Assembly (NCBI GenBank): GCA_001936135.1
Contig: CP012816.1
Coordinates: 1,181,501 to 1,245,500, forward strand
Source of the DNA: Saccharomycopsis fibuligera x Saccharomycopsis cf. fibuligera
Lineage: Eukaryota; Ascomycota; Saccharomycetes; Ascoideales; Saccharomycopsidaceae
Direction of reading: 5' to 3'
DNA length: 64,000 nucleotides
A model generated the notes under the pieces. The model ran no database searches, was not told where the DNA came from, and was given only the letters and a program-made list of their open reading frames with translations. A program made the position numbers and the translations under genes. This document shows, in pieces, positions 62,755 through 64,000 of the stretch. Within the stretch, counting starts at the first letter, position 1, and each line of letters begins with the position of its first letter.

Positions 62755-64000
62755 ATTTGCGATTTTGGTGTATTCTCGTGTTTTGGTTTGCTACGGGATG
62801 CTGATGTGAAGTTACTGGATGATTGTGGAAAGCACCGGGCAAGGGTTTTAACTTTGCGATAAAGGCATCAGAGTGGCGGAAAAGACGATGTTACAACATG
62901 AAGCAAAAAGCAGAAAGTAATAATAGCAAGATTTTTTTTAATCTTGCATTACAAAAAAAATAGGGCATTCTAAAAGGATTAATTCAGTTCGATACTCTAC
63001 ACCAGTTCCAGTTGGTCACACAGATAACGGGGAACGTGCCATAAAAACAGTAATTTAGTCCACCAGAAAAGCCATACCTCTTTTATATGTCGTGGTTGTT
63101 TGTTTTCTTGCTTTCTCTGCTTCAGTTATTGGTCATCCACCTTACACACAAGCGTTCTAAACCTTTAGCATCTCGTAAACAAATAGATAAGCATGCATGG
63201 AGGTAGTTGAAATACAGAGTACCTCAAATTTTTGAAGAGCGAAAGCTAACTAGTACGTTTTAGATTTTAAATTCCGTTTTGAGATTGGCCAGGTTGAATA
63301 TTTGATCATGTCCTAAGGTATCTTCTTATATCGTGAAGAGTAGTGGTAAAGCAGTATACAAGCAAATAAGTGAACACCAGAGTTTCAGCTGAATTCAAAA
63401 TCATCTTTGTTTTATAAACAAGTCAAAAGAATACAAACAGCTGCTATGCAAAAGTAATTTTTTTTTTATGATTATTCTATCGTTAAATTTACCTATTTGA
63501 CGTCTTTTTCTCTAATATTTGCTTTTGCGGTTAACTGTTTCTTTTCAAATTCCAATTTTCTCCTTTGTATTTAGCAACGGTGGGGAGAAAGAATGAAAAA
63601 TTTGTGATGCTGTGGTGTTTTTTTTTATTCATATACTTGACTACTTATTGCTTGAATTGTGTACATATACAAACTAAAATAGCTGATTAAAAAATACAAA
63701 AAGTATATATAGCTTACTTTCTGTTTCAAACCGTAGCTTCACCAAATTGACAATAATGTCACGAGTTACTCTAAAGGACTATGATGGTGCTAAGAATATA
63801 CAGAAAGCCAGTCGCTTGCTGCTTAGCTGTTTTAAAGACAAGATGTACAAATCAGCAAATTAGCGCATACACACGCATATTAGTGCATATAATATTTTTG
63901 TCCAGCGCTGCTTTTTATTTTTTGGCATAATGGCATGTGCTGATTGTGTATTGGACTTACTTGGTGATGGATGGATAAATGTGTGTAGACATACGGCTTC
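62755..64000. other. AT-rich right end of the window
   Basis: 1.25 kb downstream of TOM6. AT-rich, with one short ORF after a TATATATAG element (63703-63712), listed separately. Nothing else recognised; a gene may start beyond the edge. Confidence 0.55.
63756..63863 (+). CDS. Possible 35-aa small ORF, doubtful
   Basis: ATG to TAG, 35 residues (starts MSRVTLKDYDGAKNIQ). It lies about 50 bp downstream of a good TATATATAG box with an AT-rich leader, and the start context CAATAATG is favourable. No family recognised and no donor site to extend it. Could be a short transcript leader. Confidence 0.2.
   Translation: MSRVTLKDYDGAKNIQKASRLLLSCFKDKMYKSAN

Overview
The window looks like nuclear DNA of a budding yeast of the CUG-Ser (Candida/Lodderomyces) group. 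The evidence is gene content (ERG1, KRE6/SKN1, DPL1, SYF1, VMA8, SLM1, ATP5, RML2, TOM6), short introns with GTATGT-type donors and TACTAAC branch points, an intron-bearing tRNA-Lys(UUU), and avoidance of CTG: I found no in-frame CTG among the 578 codons of DPL1. The long polyglutamine tracts and very long intergenic regions would fit Lodderomyces, but species is an inference. If the CUG-Ser code applies, leucines encoded by CTG are really serines.

Layout. 1-10 kb: 5' part of ERG1 (minus), a large Zn(2)Cys(6) regulator (minus), and a four-exon RFU1-like gene (plus). 10-13 kb: tRNA-Lys and the glucan-synthesis gene KRE6/SKN1 (minus). 13-17.6 kb: a 4.6-kb divergent intergenic region. 17.6-24.6 kb: a PQ-loop vacuolar transporter and the spliced sphingolipid lyase gene DPL1 (both plus). 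24.6-32.4 kb: SYF1 (minus), spliced VMA8 (plus), and two tandem M28 aminopeptidase paralogues (minus). 32.4-41 kb: a GC-rich divergent promoter, SLM1 (plus), ATP5 (minus) and RML2 (plus). 41-45.2 kb: a second Zn(2)Cys(6) regulator (minus) whose DNA-binding domain is assembled from three exons. 45.2-53.6 kb: an 8.4-kb region with no convincing gene. 53.6-58.4 kb: a 2-oxoglutarate/Fe(II) oxygenase and a PH-domain protein of the Slm/Ask10 type (both plus). 58.4-64 kb: a 100-residue membrane protein, the 59-residue TOM6, and otherwise empty sequence.

Functional themes are membrane and cell-surface biology (sterol, sphingolipid, PI(4,5)P2 and beta-1,6-glucan), the vacuole (V-ATPase, PQ-loop transporter, secreted or vacuolar aminopeptidases) and mitochondria (ATP5, RML2, TOM6). 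There is no operon logic. Several pairs share divergent promoters: the first regulator with RFU1, SYF1 with VMA8, an M28 peptidase with SLM1, and ATP5 with RML2. The strongest non-genic signals are several GC-rich intergenic islands, a compact palindromic repeat array near 19.75 kb, a 35-bp near-palindrome between ATP5 and RML2, and the 8.4-kb desert upstream of the intron-split regulator. I see no mobile element, CRISPR array or obvious pseudogene.
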